From positions 72,205,990 to 72,269,989 of the forward strand of contig CM028384.1 of assembly GCA_013146195.2 (NCBI GenBank): a stretch of DNA of 64,000 nt, in the 5' to 3' direction. Both the position numbers and the translations under genes were made by a program. Below, in pieces: positions 24,203-37,000 of the stretch (within the stretch, counting starts at the first letter, position 1; every line of letters starts with the position of its first letter). Below the pieces are notes generated by a model. The model was not told the DNA's origin and did no database searches. It worked only from the letters and a program-made list of their open reading frames with translations. Source of the DNA: Codonopsis lanceolata (lineage: Eukaryota; Streptophyta; Magnoliopsida; Asterales; Campanulaceae).

Positions 24203-25558
24203 GGCTTAAATAGTAATTTGATCACCCTATTTTTCAGTTTTTTTATGTTAGATCACTTTACTTTTTTTTAATTTAATCATTATACTTGGTTTTATTTTTA
24301 CGTTCATCATTTCATCCAATTTTTTTGGATGAAAAACTTTTTTAAAAAATAAAAACCCGAAAATACCCCCACTTAATGCAATTGGATTGTCTTTTTTAAT
24401 CCAATTTTGACTTTAAAAAATTAAAACCTCGAAAATGCCCATACACCATCTTCTTCCCACCGTCATCTCCACTAACCCACATCGGTTTAGCCCCATCTCC
24501 ACCATCACTGCATCTTCAGATTAATTTTTCCTATCTTTAGAACTCCTTTTTTATTTCACAAAGAATAAAAGGGGTGTAAATATTGACTTAGCCAGTCAAT
24601 GAATTCGGGCACAATCGTGTCGTGTGAACCCAAGTCGAGGCCGATCCCTGTCAAACTCGAACAAGAACCCGTTGTTGCATTAGGTTCCTAATTACCGCGA
24701 ATCCAGTTGATGCCGAAACCATCTGTAATGCCAGGCATTTGACGTCTTCCATTGTGTCGATAAAGTAGTTTCCCGATGGTGGGGACAACAATGAGTTGTC
24801 AGCGAGTTTGAAACTCAGTCTTGGTAGACTCAGTCTCTTCATCCCTGACACTTTAGACAGAGATCGAAACCAAAAGTGCACTGAGCTGGGCTTGGTATCT
24901 TCACGCTTTGTTTAAATGCGGCTACAATTTAAGCACCAACTGGAGGTTGGGTTCTGCTCGACTGGCATCTCCTCGCTTACGCCACCATTGAAGAGTTCTT
25001 CGAAATTGTATGCGATTATAGCGAAATCGGGATGTGTTTGCCAATGTTTTCGCCGATGTTGATCAATGAGTTTCCACCAACTGTTATGGTGGATGGCGAA
25101 GCTGAGTTCGTGCGATGATGACGGAGCGCTTAGGAACTGAGATTTGTCTGGATCTGGGGTTGTAGACAAAGAAGAAAGAGAGAGATGCGAGATGAAGAGA
25201 CGAGACATGATTAAGAAACTGGCTGGAAATGATAGCAGATGAGGGGGGGTCGACAATGGAGCAGGGGCAGATTTGGCCGAAGATGGAGCAGGAAGGAGGT
25301 CGCTGGAATGCTCTTATTAATAATTTGATCTTTTAGTTTAACCTCTTAACTATTAACATTTTAAACTGAAAACCCTTAACATTAGTAAGTGCATTTTGGT
25401 CATTTCAAACCGCTCTGTCTATCTAACGGAAATAATCCTCAGTGACCTTATTAACTTGATTTGCCAAGTATAGTCACTAAATTGAGAGGAAAAAAAAAAG
25501 TAGAATGATCTAAACGAAAAAAACTGAAAAGTAGGATGACCAAATTGCTATTTAAGCC
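24203..25558. mobile_element. Pack-MULE-like element carrying gene fragments
   Basis: The ends are long inverted repeats: GGCTTAAATAGTAATTTGAT from 24203 matches the complement of 25558 leftward (GGCTTAAATAGCAATTTGGT), and similarity continues for over 100 bp (CAGTTTTTTT, GATCA...CTACTTTTTTT). A 9-base T-run precedes the left end and a longer T-run follows the right end, consistent with a 9-bp duplication but not proof, being homopolymer. The less AT-rich interior holds an aspartic protease fragment on the - strand and no transposase. Long TIRs, a 9-bp target and captured coding sequence define a Pack-MULE. Confidence 0.8.
24651..24890 (-). pseudogene. Aspartic protease (A1, nepenthesin/CND41-like) C-terminal fragment inside the MULE
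   Basis: The - strand frame reads SLPRLSFKLADNSLLSPPSG, then NYFIDTMEDVKCLALQ and STGFAVIRNLMQQ. This matches the C-terminal region of plant A1 aspartic proteases: the SFxLxGxSxxSPPxxNYFID strand and the FxVIGNxMQQ block. The Gly of VIGN is Arg here, and the end of the domain is missing or altered. Neither catalytic Asp motif (DTGS or the second DSG) is present, so it cannot be active. About 80 residues of homology are visible. The 25256-24912 frame starts with a signal-peptide-like hydrophobic stretch and could be another captured piece, possibly of the same gene, but I could not confirm that. Confidence 0.75.
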
Positions 25559-25739
25559 TTTTTTTTTTTTTTTTTGAAGTTTATGAAATTATGTTTGAAT
25601 AAATTATGGTGTAATATTGAAAATGGCAATAAATTTTTTTCGAAATTAATAAACAAAATAATTATGTATAATAAATTGCATAAATGTCGAGTTATGAGTT
25701 TGACTTTTTATCTGTAAGATGAAATTGCTACATTTCTAA

Positions 25740-26890
25740 CTTATAGTCGTAACACAATGATTAAAGCTTCGGAACTAGAATATCGACTTTCTTTGACAAG
25801 AAATGAGTAAGACAAACTACAATGCTAGAATACAAGGATGCTATTGTAGTTGAGTGAATAAATGAAATGGAAGGATATGAGGGGCTATTATATAGTTCTT
25901 GAAGAGGTAGGGGTGTCTCTTGTCAAAGGTAACAACTTTGGGTCTAGAGCGATCTCAACAGGATGGTGGCTGATCAATGGCGCCAGATCAAGTGCACAGC
26001 TGCATGAAGCACATGATCGGTCTCAATGGTAACTATGCGTACGTGCAAAGTGTAAAGTGCATTTCTAAAGCACTCAAAGCAAATTGCGAGAGTGGGCTCG
26101 GATGGTGCGAACTATCCTCACAATTGCTTTGGGTTGCGCAAAACAAACGATCAGTCTCAATGGTAACCACATGCACAATCAGTCTCAATGGTAACCACAT
26201 GCGACGATGTGTATGTGCGAAGTGCAAAGTGAATCTCTAAAGAGTCCAATGCGACCTACGTAGCTGCGCTAGCGGGCTCTGATGGTGCGAACCATCGCTC
26301 TAATGGTGTGAACCATCATCGCAATTGCTTTGGGTTGGGCTTACGATGCACCTTTGATTAAATTCTCATAAAGTGCACTCATTGATAAAGTGCTCTCTCA
26401 CACTTATTTTTACAATGTCGGATATGACTTTTCATCTAATATTTCTAAAGACTTTTGAGGTATAAATTTTCTACCATTCTTTCCTAATATATCATTTCAT
26501 TTAATATATTATTATTGTATATCCTAGAGAGAGTGAATGTAATGAGTATATAATTAATGAAAGAGAGTGTGTAATGAGTATTATTGTCACAAAATATTTT
26601 ACAATTCATCATTAATTACCTTTCTTAATCCTAGTGTTTTGTCCACTAGAAACATTTATCCAGGACGGATGGAGTACTCATTCGCTCTTCAACTATTATG
26701 TCAAGTTGCTCACTTTGTATATTAATTTTGCATTCACCCGAAATTGGTTTTGAGCAAATAAATACATTATTTGTATCTACTCGAAACGTAGATTAATAAT
26801 TTGCAACTTTCTTTTAATTCCAATAAATGAAACTTAGGTCAAAGATTGGTAGTCACCAATTTTTGCAATCAATTTCCAATATTTCAAAAA
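25740..26890 (-). repeat. LTR-related repeat shared with 58900-61876
   Basis: The right part (about 26690-26880, CATTCACCCGAAATTGGTTT, then TCTACTCGAAACGTAGATT and AATTTCCAAT) matches 61705-61876. The middle shares AGTGCAAAGTG / TCTAAAG motifs with 59450-59475. The 61.9-kb copy ends like a copia LTR (TGTTGGAAATTAG on the - strand). This copy is diverged, with reshuffled short repeats such as TCAATGGTAACCACATGC (26159 and 26186). No protein domain. Confidence 0.45.
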
Positions 26891-26902
26891 TTAGCTATAT
26901 TT

Positions 26903-27259
26903 TACTCCTTCCGTTTACAAGTTATCGTTCTCTTTTCATTTTTCGTCTGTTCTAAAATAATTGTCATATTTCAAAACTTCTCATTTTAAGAAAACATTTT
27001 TACCACTTTACCCTTAAATTTTCTATCTACTTTAATTATGGCCACGTACTAAAAGACATTAAAGTAAACCATATATTTTACAAATATTTATAATACATTT
27101 AAAAGAAACCATATATTTTACAATAATTTAAAAACAAATGGAGTATAGAAACTAAACAATAATTGTGTAATTTTTTTGGAAAAGTTCAAAAAGGTACAAA
27201 CCCGTAAGTTTATAATTATAAAAAGATAAAACGACTTCTTTGGAGCGATGGAGGGAGTA
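26903..27259. mobile_element. Stowaway-like MITE
   Basis: The element begins TACTCCTTCCGTTT and ends GATGGAGGGAGTA. These are inverted TACTCCCTCCGT-type termini with a TA dinucleotide on each side (26903-26904, 27258-27259), as in Stowaway (Tc1/mariner-type) MITEs. It is 353 bp between the TAs and has no coding capacity. Confidence 0.7.
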
Positions 27260-27424
27260 TTTGATAACATTGAAACTTTTTTTAATACCAAATATACAAC
27301 AATAAAGTTGACGAATTATCGGAATTCAAGAATGCTTGGGAACATGAATTACAAATGAAATTGTTTGACACCGTGAATTATCTGAATTCAATCTGCAACA
27401 TTAACCATGAATTAAACTGTCTAA

Positions 27425-27610
27425 TCTCGTGTTTGGCAAAGTATTTCAAAACACTGTTTTCATATTCAGAATAATTGTAAAAAATAACGCAACATTCTAA
27501 AACTTATGTTTTCCTTAAACGCAACATATTTTTAAATGATATATTAAAACACTTTTAAAAAAACGCTATATTTTTATTAACTTTATTTTCAAAACGCTCC
27601 ACCAAACAAG
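27425..27610. repeat. Possible small foldback element
   Basis: GTGTTTGGCAAAGTATTTCAAAAC near 27430 is partly complementary to TTTTCAAAACGCTCCACCAAAC near 27590, with an A-rich centre. It could be a short MITE. Ends and target duplication are not clear. Confidence 0.3.
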
Positions 27611-28051
27611 TTTTAATACTAGTTGGTATTGAAACCCGCGATTGGGGTTGGTTTCTCGTCCCATTCCTAGGCTTCTACCACCCATTTCCATTAATCAAAC
27701 GTGCCCTTGGGGTTTTTCCAACGGAATTAAAAGCAAACTGAAGCAGCAAGAGCTCAGGACTAAAATTATCATTCTCTAAACTTTGATACCCTGCGATCCA
27801 GTCTAGTCTCAAGATCTGCTGCCTCGGTACATTGATTAGATTCCCTCCATACAACTCCAAATTAACAAAACAAATACTAATTCTGAACATAAAAGTTATA
27901 CAGAAACTTCGGCTTACAACAACCCCAATGCAAACTTTGGAGAAGGGCAAACAGCTGCAAGAGCCACCTTTAGCAGCAGATGCATGACCGTCTTTCATGG
28001 CTTGTAATGTACAACGATCAAACTTTCTTCATCTGAAGAGGGTCTCCTCAA

Positions 28052-31000
28052 TCAGATATCAGCAGCAATCTTTTCAGACGAATCATTTGTTTCGTCTTGA
28101 GCACTCTCTTCTGATGGCTTCGTTGCCATTAGAGTTGCACAAGTAGCTCCACCCTTTTGCTTACGTTCCTGAAGACGTCCAACATGCTTCTTCCCCATCC
28201 TATGATTGTTCATCACTTTCTCAGAGAAAGCCCCAGCCTGGCACATTTCACACCAAAACGTAAATTTCTTTTTCCTACTTTCTTCCATCTTCCCATCTTC
28301 AGTATTTGTATCCTGCTTTAAATGCAACAATGACTTCTTTTTCAGCAATGGAGACTTCTTTTTCAGTAATGGAGACTTCTTTTCAATCTTCATTCCTTGC
28401 ACTAAGCTTGGTGTAGCATTTGTTTCTGCAATGGGCGTGGGCATTTTCTTTGGTACTAGCCCGATGCCAAAGTTTTTGCCTGTCTTCTGTGCCATCAGCC
28501 CTGCCTCTTTGGCCTTATGTTTCTTTCCCTCGAGATGTTCGTTCAAGCCCCGCTCGCTTGTGGCACTAACTTGACAAATTGCACAACTCCATTCCTCTTT
28601 AGGCTGCTTCTTCAAACCAACTAAAGCAAGCTCACTGGTAGCCACAGCTGGGGGAGTTACAGCTTTCCGTTTTACTCCAGTCATATTCGTGTTCTGCTTA
28701 CCCTGCAATAAAAAACTAAAAGAGAGTCCATGATAGGAACTTTAGTAGTACTGATCCACCTGATGGACGATCCAACTCTTGAAAAGCGTTTTCCTTAATC
28801 CAACAAAATAATAATTTAGCAAATAAATAACAATTGCTAGCCCTTGTTCAAATCATCGATCCATGACCTAAATAGTACAGGTTTAATGTGTTAACTTGAT
28901 ATTTCAAGAGTACCATGTTTTCCTTATATCTGGAGGGGCTATACAAATGAACTTGACTCACTGTCATCAAAGTTGCACAATTTAGCCAACAAAAGAAAGT
29001 GTAGTAGGCTAGTAGTAGCTTCAGTTGCAATGCGCAAGAATCACTATAGACAAGATTGATCTACCAAACAAAAGTGTTACAAAACACAGCAACATAATAT
29101 CTGCAGTATTGACTTGAGAGAATTTTCATGACCATTTCTCTCTTTTACCCATAACATATTGACTCAAGGGGAACATCTTTCAACCACTCCGAAACAAAAG
29201 AGCAAATAAAGAGTAAATCAAATTATGAGTACCAATATCTATAGATTTAAACCCCATTTTAGTGCTTTTTACTATTTAATCAAAATTTGCAGTATTGGTT
29301 GGCTAAAGAATCTATGCAGACTCTAATTGACTCTAATAATGCTCAAATATTATTTGAAATATTTCTACCATCTTACTAAACTACTATGAAAACTAAAGAA
29401 GAGATCTTTACTAGGGAGATGAAATAGAGCTCAGAAGCTATTGTATGCATTGACAAAGATCCAAGTATCAAAAATTAAAGCTTAAGCCACGAAAATAAGA
29501 TTCAATAGGTAATCACTGGAATTCCATGAAAACTTATGCAGGCCTACATTTCTAATGGCTTGAAGTAAGATCTTAATAATAGAATTCAACATGTAAACCA
29601 TGTAATCTTAACCACTATGGTTGCCACAAAAACTTACTTGTAAGATCCTAACGATCTACAAAGAGAAATCCATTGATGTCATCCAAAGCATTGAATAAGC
29701 ATTCTAAATACTTAGCTATCCTAAATTTCCCTTTCAAACTTGAATGACTCAATCATAGTTTTCGGATAAATTAGAGGACACGTAAACTCACTGACTCACA
29801 TGTCAAATCAGCTTAAATCTGGGAAGACTGGTCTTCCTAGTGACCGAGAATTCTCTAACCCCCAATCCATCAATCAAAATAAAATGTCAACCTACGAATG
29901 CAACATTGTCACATTCTCATTGGGTATTATTCGCAACGGGGACGGTACTTCAAAAGTGTCCACAGAATATCAAGAAATTTTATTCCACGCCAACTTCTGT
30001 TGTTGCTCAAGGATGTCAGCAAATCCACCGTCGTTCCAAATGATAAGATAAAAGGACGACAGAAAGCTAAACGGAGTTAGGCTGCTAAAACAGAGCTTTT
30101 GCATTCTCAGGTATCTTTCTTGGAGACCAGCATCGGCATTGGGTGCTATTACCAACTAAATAAATCCACAATTTTGAAGAAATAGATACCAGGTTAAATA
30201 CCCCTGAACATGCAGCAGAACGTTACTGCTTAAATGCTCATATGGGGCATAACCAACAATGTCGAAACACTATCATCAGGACACAAGTGTGTCAAGGACC
30301 TACAGGCTGAATACAATGTTTTGCTCATAGTTATTGAACCATCATTAGGCATCAACCCAATTATCAGTCCCACCTATCAAGTTGCATATTTGGAAGGAAA
30401 AAGAAATTAGAATATAAAATGTTGTATTTTTTTAGAAACTAATATGGAAAAGTATATAAAAGATAAAAAAAAATTGTTGAACACAAATGAAATGACAAAG
30501 TGAGAACTACAAAAACGTTGTCATGTTTAACCGACCAACAATGAACGGAACAAAAATGAACCAAAGATAAAAACAGATAGACCAAAGTCGCAATCCCACA
30601 CTTGGAATTAAAAATATAAAGCTTGAGTTATGGACACTATCATCAGGACCACAAATGTGTCAAGCACCTTGCTCATACTTATTGGACCAGCATTAGGCAT
30701 CAACCCAGTTATTAGGCCCCACCCTTTCAAGTTGCATATTTGGAAGATAAAAATTAGAAGATAAAATGTTATATTTTTTAAAAGCTAATATGGAAAAGTA
30801 TATAAAGGACAAAAAAAAATGTTGAACACTGATGAGATGCAAAGTGAGAACTACAAAAAAAATTATGTTCAACCGACCAACAATGAACGGAACAAAAATG
30901 AACCGAAGATAAAAACAGATAGACCATAGTTGCAATCCCACACTTGAAATTATAAATTTAGAGCTCGAGTCATCTACCGTCACTAGTGAGTTGGATTCGT

Positions 31001-34000
31001 GTAACTCACTGTCAAAAAAGAGCTCCATTGTACTCCAGCCCCAGCTTCCCCAGTCCTAATACTAATCCGCGATTGAGCCAGTTTCTTCCAATTAGGAACA
31101 AATCGAATCCCACACCAGTCTATGTCCCTGTTCAACCATTTGAATATTGCTCCTCTCGGACTCGTATATCTATGGTTTATCAAATAAAATGAAAATCTAA
31201 GACAGCCGCTACCGAAAATAAAATGAGAGTTGGTAACAGACAGAGGAGATGAAAACGAGCTCATAAATGCTGAACCCATGACCTGTCACACTGCTTTATT
31301 ATGTTTTTTTTTTATAAGTAAAGAGTATAAATATGAGCGTCAAAAAAGGTGACGCGTCCTTAGTACACTAGAAGTATACAAAGCTCGAGAGCTTCTACCC
31401 ACTAGATATGTTATTTACAAACTCTACAAAAGACATTTTCGAAGCGAGTGGATAGTTCGCAGCCTCTTCCTTTTTAAGATGATCCAATTACTAACCTGCA
31501 GTCGTAAGGGAATTTATGTGTGCACATTCAAGTGTATTTGGCAGCAGTGGGCACATTTTCCAGGAAGGCTAGAGTTCAAATATGACCAGAAAGGCAATAG
31601 ATATCACTATCTGCATGACAATAAAGATGTGAACAGGCCTAGTGGTCATACACAGGTAGCACACTCAAGTCAAGACCACATACAAATTCACAGCCCAGGG
31701 ATCGATGAAGCCTATGATAGAGTATGACGAGTTCACTAGTATGAACAAAAATGTCAATGAACCTGTTAAAGGCTTGCTGATCAAGACAAATAATCTCCAA
31801 AAAAATAAGTGCAACGCTCCTTCAGGTCTGAGCATTAACTAGCCGCTCAACAAGAAAGAACACTGACATGAACAACCACAAGGCATAACACCTTGTAACA
31901 AAAAGAAACAATTTTTTTTGTGCATTATTTCTTCAATTATATATTTTTTTCATCTAATTATGATAGTAATTTGAAAGAAATTGCTTGCCTGTTTTTTCAG
32001 TTCAAAATGGGAAACTAAACAATTGAGTATCAAAAGACAACTGTTTGTGTAGAAAAGTTTGGTTATGCAATCAAAATCACATTAAGAATCTCAAGATTGT
32101 ACAAGCATACACACATACATCGTAGGGAGTAGGGACAATGTATCTATTCCTTCTCACTCTCCAGGTATCTGTACATGAATGTATGATGTTAAGTTGCAGT
32201 TTTAGCCTTTTAGGGGCAGGGATGCAAATGTACAAACGATTCAGTAATTTGTATCAGAAGGGATAGGGAGGCCCATTGCTTTTTCTTCTGGAGAAATCCT
32301 TCTTCCCTCTTTGATCAACTTCAGTTCTTTCTCTTGAACACAGCTGTGTAAAACTCAATTTGGAGGGGGAATGACGAAAGTGTGGTGCATCATCTCCAAA
32401 GTGGGATTACACCGCGGTGATAGTGAAAAACAGCTGGAGCTGAGTGAAGAGGGGCAAGGGCATACCCTTCTGAAACACACTATTAATTGGTACACGCATG
32501 GCACCCCTACGTGCAATTACAATGTAACAACATGAATTCACATACAAAGGTGAATGATCAATAAGTTGCACTGCCGAGTATCTCTATCTAATTCATCATT
32601 GATGTATTTGTGCTTCAACTTTTTTATGTTCATTGGCGGTATCACCTTTCATAAATCCCCGTAAATGGGCAATCAAGGAATACGTGCACCCTTAATACAT
32701 CAAGTTATGACAACAAAATCCTGTCTCAAACGACTCCTTTGTAATCAATCACTTCTACATTCCATGAAAAAAAAAACAATTTTGATACATATGTCTATTT
32801 AGACCCGCAGTCGGACACTAGTTACGAAAAATTGTGGCATAAATCGGCTCCCTTAGATCTACACGTCAGTAAGTGTATATAATTAGTAAGTTACACATAC
32901 AACAAGTATACACCCACAAACACGTGTATATGCAGATTCTTGAACATGTTTCATCCATATATTGGGTTAGCACTATCAGCTTGTCCGAAACTACTCCTCA
33001 CACACGCATGTATATATAGATATAATGTACGTTAAGGTATAATGTATATATCTTTTTTTTCTAGTAAGTTGTATAGTAGCAGCATTGGTTGCATTTTCCT
33101 GAACTAGCTCCTCTAACTAGATCATATTAGCGGCTACGAAGCATGCATCAGAACTAGTGGAATGAGGAGGGATGAATTATCAAAAGGCAACACTCGCTTT
33201 CACTATGCAGTGGGCAGTTGTGCATATCTGTGGTGTATATATTTTTTTTTCTACTAAGTTGTATGATAGCGGGATTGGTTGCATTTTTTATTTTCCTGAA
33301 CTAGCTCCTCTAACTAGATCATATTAGCAAGTATGAAGCATGCATTAGAGCTAGTGGAATGAGGATATGAATTATCAGAAGGCATAACAGTCGCTCTTAA
33401 TTTGCAGTGGGTAGCTGTGCATATCGATGGGGAAGGCCTCAGATGTATCATTTTTAATTTTATTTTATAAGTAAATGTTGTATGGGGAAGGCCTCAGATG
33501 TATCATAAAGCTATTTTTTATTTTATTTTTTGATAAATAAGTAAGATATATACCAAACAGACCTCAAAACAGGTGAGTACACTACAACTCTACAAGTATA
33601 TTTTTTCTTTTTACACAATAAGGATGAAAGTGGAAGTTTTTGACAAGGATCATAAAGAGGAAAAAAAGAACAATCAGAGATATTAGCTTTAGGGGTCTTT
33701 TTGCACTATAAATAAAGAAGATCAATTACACTAACGTGGAGGGTGATGCAGAATGGGGTGATATTTGAGATCTTACTGAGGGTTTGATCATCCAGGATTC
33801 CAAAACAGTTTTCATTTTTTATCTCAAAAACACTACAGTAATATGTATGTTTAATGAAAAATGCAAACGAAGCCCTAGGAACAACCCCCCGTGGTTACGA
33901 TGAGATGCAGCAGACCCCTTTTGCTGCGAATATCAGAAGATAACCCCCATGTTGGTTGGTGTTGCTTTGTTAACAGTGTTGATTAAACAATAAAATGTCA

Positions 34001-37000
34001 ACAACCACCACCAAACAAATAAAAAACTAAAACTAAAAAAATAAAGAATTAAAAAACGAACTTTGCATTTTGATTGTCGAGTCATACCATACCTACAACA
34101 TTGTGTTCGTGATATTTATATGCATGGTCAGTCAGAAGTTGATTTCACTAAGGAAGTGATAGTTATTATCAGAACAATGTTGGCAATCACACTTGGAGCT
34201 TCCAACAGACACCAAAAATTCTAGAACAACGAGCGAACTACAGGAAGAGAGTTGTACTCGCAAATGTAGAAAGCACTGAATATGAGCTAGGTTACAAATA
34301 ATAGAGTACGAGATTACCGTTGATTTGGTAAAACTTCTAGCAAACTTTACATGACAAGATAAGGGAACTTTTTGACAATTCTGTTTTCCATAATTTTAAA
34401 ATTTTATGCGCCGGAAAACAAATATCTACAACCCTCTGCAAATTTTGGTATGAAAAACAGCTGGAGATTGATTATACAATTGATGCAGGGGTAGGACGCA
34501 AGCAAGGATATAACGGAATTCGAGTTGAACTATTATTAGGTTATTTTATATTGTTATTTAGAGATAAGGTGATTGTAATTACTCAGTAGTTTTAGATGGA
34601 GATTATTAGTATTTAAGTTATCCTAGCATGAGAGTTCTCCTAGTTTCATTATATGATTAGTCCTTCAGAAATTTAATTCCTAGATAAATTAGCATTCTCA
34701 TTTCTATTAGTTAGCCCTAGTCCTACTAGTTTTAGGATTTACATTTCTCTTATACATATCGATGTAATCCGCCATCGTCTAATTACAGTGATTATGAATA
34801 TTTGAGTTGATCCTAAGGGGTGGGACAAATGGCACCTTGAGGTCCTTGGTTCCAATCAAAGTACCAAGGGGCCATACTTATTTATCAAAAAAAATGAATA
34901 TTTGAGATGATGGCCATTGTGGCCTTCAGGCATGGCCGATCCCTTGCGAGGGTAAGGCAGTAAGCATTCTTCTCTTTCTTCTTTCTTTTCCCTTTTTCTT
35001 TTGCCTGTGCACTCGTAGAATTGTAACTTGTCCTCCAACAACAATCATGTAAATCTAAAAAATTACCCCAAGGTAACCTAGAAACTCTCATATTTTATCA
35101 CATGGTCTACACAAAATTTCTGAACACATAATGAGAGATTCTCACTAGTGGAAATAGGAAAAGAAATGTTTTTTTTAAAATAAAAGGTAGTAGTATTTCA
35201 ATACTTTTACACATAAACCAAAAACCTCTCAAACAATGTTTTCAGTTCTCATTTGGAGAATGCCTTCATGGTTATTCTTCGCGTTTGGGGGCATATAATG
35301 TTAAGTCAGTTGGGGACACCAACATCCAGGGGGATGATTGGAATACTGTTTTTTGGTGCAAAAGGAAATTGAGGGTATTTGGATCACTTAAGAAATTATG
35401 TGACTGGACACCAGCAGGGGGTTATGCTCACTTCATCCCAATCACCAGGATCAGCATTTTAACAGCAGGGTAATTAGATTCTAGAAACTGAAATTGTACA
35501 AGGGTTTTAACAAGTGCACCTATGGTGTTAATAATCCATATATGAAAATTATCCACATTAGGAATTCTCCCCAATGCATTGGAAACACTCCAAAATGTTC
35601 TCGGGAGGGTTTACAATTGGATCCATTCATATATTATTAACAAGTGCCATAAGGGCACTTGTTAGCAAGACCTGTTATGTAATATCTTCAGAATAAATAA
35701 CCCATACTGATGAGTAAGCAGGTAATTATTCTTAATAATGGACCCTATACCAGGTTGCCCCAGTTGTAGATCCACTATTTAGAAGATTTTACATAGGAAA
35801 CACTCGTCAATTCATGGAAAATGTTTCCAATGCGTTGGGAGGTCTCCCAATGCAAAGCGTTTTAAAACCGACTATTATGAGAGGCTTGGACCTGTTGGTA
35901 TTTCATTTAATTCAAAAGCTGAAGTTCAAAATTTCAGTTTTTGAGTGTGAAAATTAATACAGTTCCACAAATGCTAGTCGACAACCCAAACATGCATTTA
36001 GTTGTAGAAAAGAAACTTGCAGAAAGACACGTATGTTTACAGTTTACCTCGGGGGGGGCCATCTGAAAAGTTTCTTGCAGCAATTCAAAATTCCATACAC
36101 CCCAAATATGCAATCTTAATTACAACAATACACTGACATTCAACATGAAATAATGAACCCAACTAAGTTTAAGCACAGATCACAGATGCATCCATGATAA
36201 AACAGAGGTAACTAGTTGCATATGCAATCAACAAGCTAAAAGTTAATAATGTTATTACCTGTGTACATTAATACACAAGTTGACTCAACCAATCAGCATA
36301 CCAATCAAATGTGCTGTATTTGCAGGGAAAGGGAAGACATCCATTTCTTTTATGTCTACCAAGTACCAACTCCTTTGGCCACCTTCATTAAAGCAACGCA
36401 CCATGCAAAAGCAAGAAAATGTATTCCTAAATGGATAATTATAACCAAAGATTTGCTTCTCATAGTTCCGCATACCAGTTAAATTAGGTTACAAACAGTG
36501 ACCAGTTGTTTAAAACCCCAATTCACGGCTCAAATCTAACAAAAAGCTGGCTGGCATAGGCGCATGGCCAACTTCTGAACTTGTGGTAAAACAACTACTT
36601 TTGGAATTTGAAAGAGAATTATTAATGAATTGTTAAGGTTACATGTGCTTTAGCGTGAGTACATGAAGCTTGCACAAATTCCTTGTCTAATTTGAGCAAT
36701 CACTTTATCATAATTTTAGAAATTGGTTAACTCCAGCCACCTATTTGTTAGTTCTTTGAGCCATGAACTAGAGTATCCAAAAACTAAGTGAGGTTTCCTA
36801 GACGGTAAAACCGCGATCTTTAGTCATAAGGGTTCATAAGAAGTAACAGCATTTTCTCTTTCATGAACTAAGAAGGTTGAACAATCTCAAATATACGTTG
36901 CACAATGTAATGATAGAGAAAAAGACTTGAGTTGAATGAAGAAGGGCGGAGGACTATTAGAATAAAAGTAAGGGCCACCCCCCTCTCCCTACCTACCTAT

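Noticed and set aside
29247..31091. Host exons of the zinc finger gene or a separate gene, because of near-identity with 48.9-50.8 kb
   Set aside because: Frames are short and full of stops in both copies, and substitutions show no codon pattern; the identity reflects duplication.
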